Shown piece after piece: positions 40,639 through 43,935 of a stretch of 43,935 nt of DNA. The translations under genes were made by a program, and so were the position numbers. Source of the stretch: an uncultured Pelagibacteraceae bacterium (GTDB lineage Bacteria; Pseudomonadota; Alphaproteobacteria; Pelagibacterales; Pelagibacteraceae); assembly GCA_902561015.1 (NCBI GenBank), contig CACENB010000001.1, positions 66,130-110,064 on the forward strand. Reading direction: 5' to 3'. Position 1 is the stretch's first letter. Each line of letters starts with the position of its first letter. The notes beneath the pieces were generated by a model that worked only from the letters and a program-made list of their open reading frames with translations, searched no databases and was not told the DNA's origin.

Positions 40639-41139
40639 ATGAAAAAAAACTCATACTCCTATGATGAACTTATAAATTGTGGAGAAGGAAAATTATTTGG
40701 CCCAGGTAATGCTAAATTACCACTTCCACCAATGCTGATGTTTGATAGAATTACAGAAATTAATGATGACAAAGGAGCATTTAAAAAAGGTTCTTTAAAA
40801 GCTGAATTAGATATTAAAAAAAATCTTTGGTTTTTTGATTGTCACTTTAAAGAAGATCCTGTTATGCCTGGCTGTCTTGGTCTTGATGCTATGTGGCAGC
40901 TGGTAGGTTTTTTTTTAGGTTGGATTGGAAATCCAGGAAAAGGAAGGGCTTTGGGTGTAGGTACAGTGAAATTTACAGGAGAAGTTTTGCAAAATATAAA
41001 ATTAGTAAAATATGAAATTGATATGAAAAAAATCATGTCTCCTGGAGGTACTACAGTAGGTCTTGCTAATGGTATGGTTTTAGCCGATGATAAAAAAATT
41101 TATTCAGCAGACAATTTAAAAGTAGGATTATTTAAATAA
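40639..41139 (+). CDS. fabA: 3-hydroxydecanoyl-ACP dehydratase/isomerase
   Basis: Dehydrates 3-hydroxydecanoyl-ACP and isomerises the product to the cis-3 form, introducing the double bond of unsaturated fatty acids. The 166-residue hotdog protein has active-site His69 in [14 protein letters not shown] and Asp83 in [16 protein letters not shown] element lies at 40600-40605 and AAGGA at 40623-40627. Its stop overlaps the fabB ATG (TAATG). Confidence 0.96.
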   Translation: MKKNSYSYDELINCGEGKLFGPGNAKLPLPPMLMFDRITEINDDKGAFKKGSLKAELDIKKNLWFFDCHFKEDPVMPGCLGLDAMWQLVGFFLGWIGNPGKGRALGVGTVKFTGEVLQNIKLVKYEIDMKKIMSPGGTTVGLANGMVLADDKKIYSADNLKVGLFK

Positions 41140-42350
41140 TGAAAAGAGTCGTAATTACAGGTTTAGGAGTTGTTTCGTGTTTAGGAAATAACCAAGATGA
41201 AGTATACAATTCTCTTTTAAACTCAAAGTCTGGAATATCTTTCAGTCCAGAATATAAAGAACATAATCTTAAAAGTCATATTCACGGTAAACCAAATATA
41301 AAACTTGAGGATTTTATTGATAGAAAAACAATAAGGTTTATGGGATCAGGTTCAGCATATAATTATGTTGCAATGAAAGAAGCTATCGAGGACTCTGGGC
41401 TTGAGGAGAAAGAGGTAAGCAATTTTAAAACTGGAATAGTAATGGGCTCAGGTGGCCCATCGATTGAAAATGTGATTTTGGCTGCAGATAAAACTAGAGC
41501 TAAAACTCCTAAACTTATGGGACCATTTATTGTTCCAAGAACAATGGCAAGCACTGCTTCGGCAACTTTGGCCGTACCTTTTAAAATAAAAGGGACTAAT
41601 TATACAATGAGCTCAGCATGTGCAACTAGTGGGCATTGTATAGGAAACTCTATGGAGTTAATTCAAATGGGAAAACAAGATATTGTCTTTGCTGGTGGAA
41701 GTGAGGAAATTCATTGGGCCATGACAGCTATGTTTGATGCAATGACTGCTTTGTCCTCAAAATATAATGATACACCTGAAACTGCTTCAAGAGCTTATGA
41801 TAAAACAAGAGATGGTTTTGTTATTGCTGGTGGGGGTGGAGTATTGGTGCTTGAAGAATATGAGCATGCTAAAGCAAGAGGTGCCAAAATATATGCTGAA
41901 CTCACTGGATATGGAGCAACTTCAGATGGTTATGATATGGTAGCTCCATCTGGCGAAGGAGCTGTAAGATGTATGAAGATGGCAATGGCAACAGCAAAAA
42001 ATAAAATTGATTATATTAATACCCATGGAACATCTACTCCTGTTGGAGACATAACAGAATTAAACGCTGTAAAAGAAACTTTTGGCGAACAAATTCCTAA
42101 AATTAGCTCAACAAAATCTTTATCAGGTCATCCTTTAGGAGCAGCATCGGTACACGAGGCGATATATTGTCTAATTATGATGAAAAATAATTTTATTGCT
42201 GGTTCGGCTAATATCAAAGAAATGGACGAGGAAGCTAAAAAATTTCCAATTGTTGAAAAATCAGAGAAAAATGTTTCTTTAAATGCAGTTATGTCAAACA
42301 GTTTTGGCTTTGGTGGAACCAATGCTGCACTTATTTTTGAAAAGGTTTAA
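41139..42350 (+). CDS. fabB: 3-oxoacyl-ACP synthase I
   Basis: Beta-ketoacyl synthase that elongates unsaturated acyl chains made by FabA; 403 residues. The nucleophile Cys161 is in [14 protein letters not shown], and the two catalytic His are in [12 protein letters not shown] (about 296) and [16 protein letters not shown] (about 331). The C-terminal [15 protein letters not shown] is standard. Pairing with fabA identifies it as FabB rather than FabF. fabI follows after 2 bases. Confidence 0.95.
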   Translation: MKRVVITGLGVVSCLGNNQDEVYNSLLNSKSGISFSPEYKEHNLKSHIHGKPNIKLEDFIDRKTIRFMGSGSAYNYVAMKEAIEDSGLEEKEVSNFKTGIVMGSGGPSIENVILAADKTRAKTPKLMGPFIVPRTMASTASATLAVPFKIKGTNYTMSSACATSGHCIGNSMELIQMGKQDIVFAGGSEEIHWAMTAMFDAMTALSSKYNDTPETASRAYDKTRDGFVIAGGGGVLVLEEYEHAKARGAKIYAELTGYGATSDGYDMVAPSGEGAVRCMKMAMATAKNKIDYINTHGTSTPVGDITELNAVKETFGEQIPKISSTKSLSGHPLGAASVHEAIYCLIMMKNNFIAGSANIKEMDEEAKKFPIVEKSEKNVSLNAVMSNSFGFGGTNAALIFEKV

Positions 42351-42352
42351 TC

Positions 42353-43138
42353 ATGAGCTTGATGAAAGGTAAAAAAGGATTAATCATGGGAGTTGCTAAT
42401 GAAAGATCTATTGCTTGGGGTATCTCTCAGAAACTTTCAGAGGCTGGCGCTGAATTAGCTTTTACGTATTTAGGTGATGCTCTTAAGAAAAGAGTAGTCC
42501 CTCTAGCAGAAAAATTAAATTCAAAATCAACTTTTAGCTGTGATGTTGAAAAAAAAGAAGAGGTAGTAAAATTATTTGAGGATATCAAATCTCAATGGGG
42601 AGAAATTGATTTTGTAGTTCATGCAGTTGCTTTTTCTGATAAATCAGAGTTATCAGGTGAATATTTAAATACGACTAGAGAAAACTTTTTAAGAAGTATG
42701 TTAATCTCATGCTTTTCATTTACTGAAGTAGCAAAAGAAGCGTCAAAGGTAATTAAACAAGGTGGAAGTTTATTAACTTTAACTTACGAGTCTACTAAAG
42801 CTATTCCAAATTATAACGTAATGGGTGTGTGTAAATCAGCACTTGAGGCTAGTGTAAAATACTTAGCTAGAGATTTGGGCGTTAAAGGCATGAGAGTTAA
42901 TGCGATAAGTGCTGGCCCTATTAAAACCTTGGCAGCTTCTGCGATTGGAGATGCAAAATTCCTATATAAATGGAATGAAGATCACTCATTCCTAAAAAGA
43001 AATGTTGATATTCATGATGTTGGAAACTCAGCATTATATCTTCTAAGCGATCTTGCAAATGGTGTTACTGGTGAAATTCACTATGTAGATGCGGGATACA
43101 ACAAAGTTGGAATGCCTGATCCAAAAAATATAACTTAA
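42353..43138 (+). CDS. fabI: Enoyl-ACP reductase (NADH)
   Basis: Last reduction of each fatty-acid elongation cycle. The 261-residue SDR protein has the FabI-specific cofactor segment GVANERSIAWGIS near residue 13, and the catalytic Tyr154-x6-Lys161 in YNVMGVCKSALEAS with an earlier Tyr145. The tail GVTGEIHYVDAGYN is typical. It completes a fabA-fabB-fabI operon; its stop is 2 bases from the end of the converging barrel gene. Confidence 0.95.
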   Translation: MSLMKGKKGLIMGVANERSIAWGISQKLSEAGAELAFTYLGDALKKRVVPLAEKLNSKSTFSCDVEKKEEVVKLFEDIKSQWGEIDFVVHAVAFSDKSELSGEYLNTTRENFLRSMLISCFSFTEVAKEASKVIKQGGSLLTLTYESTKAIPNYNVMGVCKSALEASVKYLARDLGVKGMRVNAISAGPIKTLAASAIGDAKFLYKWNEDHSFLKRNVDIHDVGNSALYLLSDLANGVTGEIHYVDAGYNKVGMPDPKNIT

Positions 43139-43140
43139 TT

Positions 43141-43935
43141 TTAATATAAGTTTTGTCTTGATTTAACAGCTCTTAGCTCTATTAAGTTTTCGTGTCCAAC
43201 ACCATCTTTATCAATTCTGCTAAATACAGATTTAATATTCCACCCATTATCTAAAAACCAATCAAATCCAGTTTCCAAAATAATCATTGAGTTATATTTT
43301 TTTTCAATAGTAGTATTATATTTGGTTGTTTCTCCAACAAAGTTAGCTTGTATATCTGATCCATCTGTAAGATCCTTATTAAAATCTATCTTAAAATAAG
43401 GAATAAATAATGAGTCGGTAAGGTAAATTTCTTTCTCAACGGCAGATCCTAAAGAAATTGATGATGTTTCAAGTTCTCTTTTGTCAAATTTTAGCTTTGA
43501 ACTACTGCTACCTGTCTCAGAATATCCATCAAAATTTACAAAACCGAGATCAAATTTGGAATAATTGTGAAATTTATAATTTTTACGGACATTCTTTAAA
43601 TTATATTTAACCGAACCAAAAATTTGATTTGCTTTAAATTTACCTTTTACAACATTGGAAGGGTTTGAGGTATCAGTAATACGTGTTGTGGCATAAGTAG
43701 TTTTTCCAAACCCTAAAAAAGAATCGATATAATTTTTTTCAGATCCTTGCCAGGTATTATATAGGGAAAAATTATTTGATCTTGCTAAAAATCCAGTGCT
43801 ATCTTTAGTGCCTATATTAGATTGATCATCTTCGCGCCTAAAAACAAGTCCAAATAAAGAACCTTTATTATAATTAACATCTGCACCTAATAAAAAACTC
43901 TCAGTTCTATTTATTATTCCTAAATCGCCACCTGA
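43141..43935 (-). CDS. Outer-membrane beta-barrel C-terminal part, autotransporter-like (5' end outside window)
   Basis: The last 264 residues of a larger protein; the start lies beyond the window. It reads as alternating strands rich in Tyr, Phe, Asn and Gly (FLLGADVNYNKGSLFGLVFR, YNLKNVRKNYKFHNYSKFDLGFVNFDG, GFDWFLDNGWNIKSVFSR), consistent with a C-terminal barrel such as an autotransporter translocator. It ends in Tyr, an aromatic final residue like barrel-assembly signals. No passenger domain is visible, so the function is open; an unrelated porin-type barrel is possible. Confidence 0.6.
   Translation of the reverse strand, partial: SGGDLGIINRTESFLLGADVNYNKGSLFGLVFRREDDQSNIGTKDSTGFLARSNNFSLYNTWQGSEKNYIDSFLGFGKTTYATTRITDTSNPSNVVKGKFKANQIFGSVKYNLKNVRKNYKFHNYSKFDLGFVNFDGYSETGSSSSKLKFDKRELETSSISLGSAVEKEIYLTDSLFIPYFKIDFNKDLTDGSDIQANFVGETTKYNTTIEKKYNSMIILETGFDWFLDNGWNIKSVFSRIDKDGVGHENLIELRAVKSRQNLY

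Noticed and set aside
1..43935. CRISPR arrays, insertion sequences, prophage, integrase or attachment sites
   Set aside because: No regularly spaced repeat-spacer units, transposase or integrase frames, or tRNA-flanking direct repeats were seen.

Overview
The window is about 70% A+T and densely packed: genes overlap by one to a few bases, and only one gap is longer than 300 bases. The proteins are typically alphaproteobacterial: a SUV3-like helicase with ferredoxin and CarD, rpsT next to dnaA, the mutM/ubiE/ubiB/coaBC/dut block, and an Irr-type regulator beside fabA-fabB-fabI. Small proteins, AT-rich codons and short spacers suggest a free-living streamlined marine alphaproteobacterium such as the SAR11 clade (Pelagibacterales). 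That assignment is an inference from sequence style and family content. I see no phage, insertion sequence, CRISPR array or recognisable defence system; this reads as core chromosome.

Layout. 1-5.7 kb: glutamate synthase (gltD then gltB, minus strand; gltB runs off the window) behind an operator-like palindrome. 5.9-7.5 kb: uppP and a convergent EamA exporter. 7.5-11.8 kb: pyruvate dehydrogenase E1 and E2, the E1 carrying an extra N-terminal lipoyl domain. 12.0-13.9 kb: thiolase, tRNA-Arg(ACG), a possible 32-residue membrane peptide and a hotdog thioesterase. 14.1-18.3 kb: SUV3-like helicase, TerB-like protein, 7Fe ferredoxin and CarD, then a tiny, extremely basic peptide gene with its own promoter, palindrome, strong ribosome binding site and shared terminator. 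18.5-24.0 kb: acyl-CoA synthetase 4 nt behind tRNA-Leu(CAA), YqaA, DsbB, COQ7, HNH nuclease, esterase, HIG1 protein and a TlpA-like thioredoxin. 24.0-27.5 kb: argH, an LptM-like lipoprotein, lysA and plsC.

27.5-31.5 kb holds dnaN, dnaA, a 310-bp gap with four copies of a 20-bp repeat in two equally spaced pairs (candidate replication origin), rpsT and mutM. 31.5-36.6 kb is one run: ubiE, ubiB, coaBC, dut, a MoeB/ThiF-like protein and an SH3 protein. 36.6-40.5 kb looks iron/peroxide related: a 59-residue Cys-rich protein under two near-consensus Fur boxes, then katG with a 2-oxoglutarate/Fe(II) hydroxylase and a DUF2061 membrane protein, whose promoter carries an Irr-box-like site also found before the adjacent irr-like gene. 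40.6-43.1 kb is fabA-fabB-fabI. The window ends in a converging outer-membrane beta-barrel gene.

Most interesting for follow-up: the 25-residue Lys/Arg/Ala peptide locus, the paired repeats upstream of dnaA, the lipoyl-E1 fusion, and the linked Irr and Fur sites around katG and the Cys-rich peptide.
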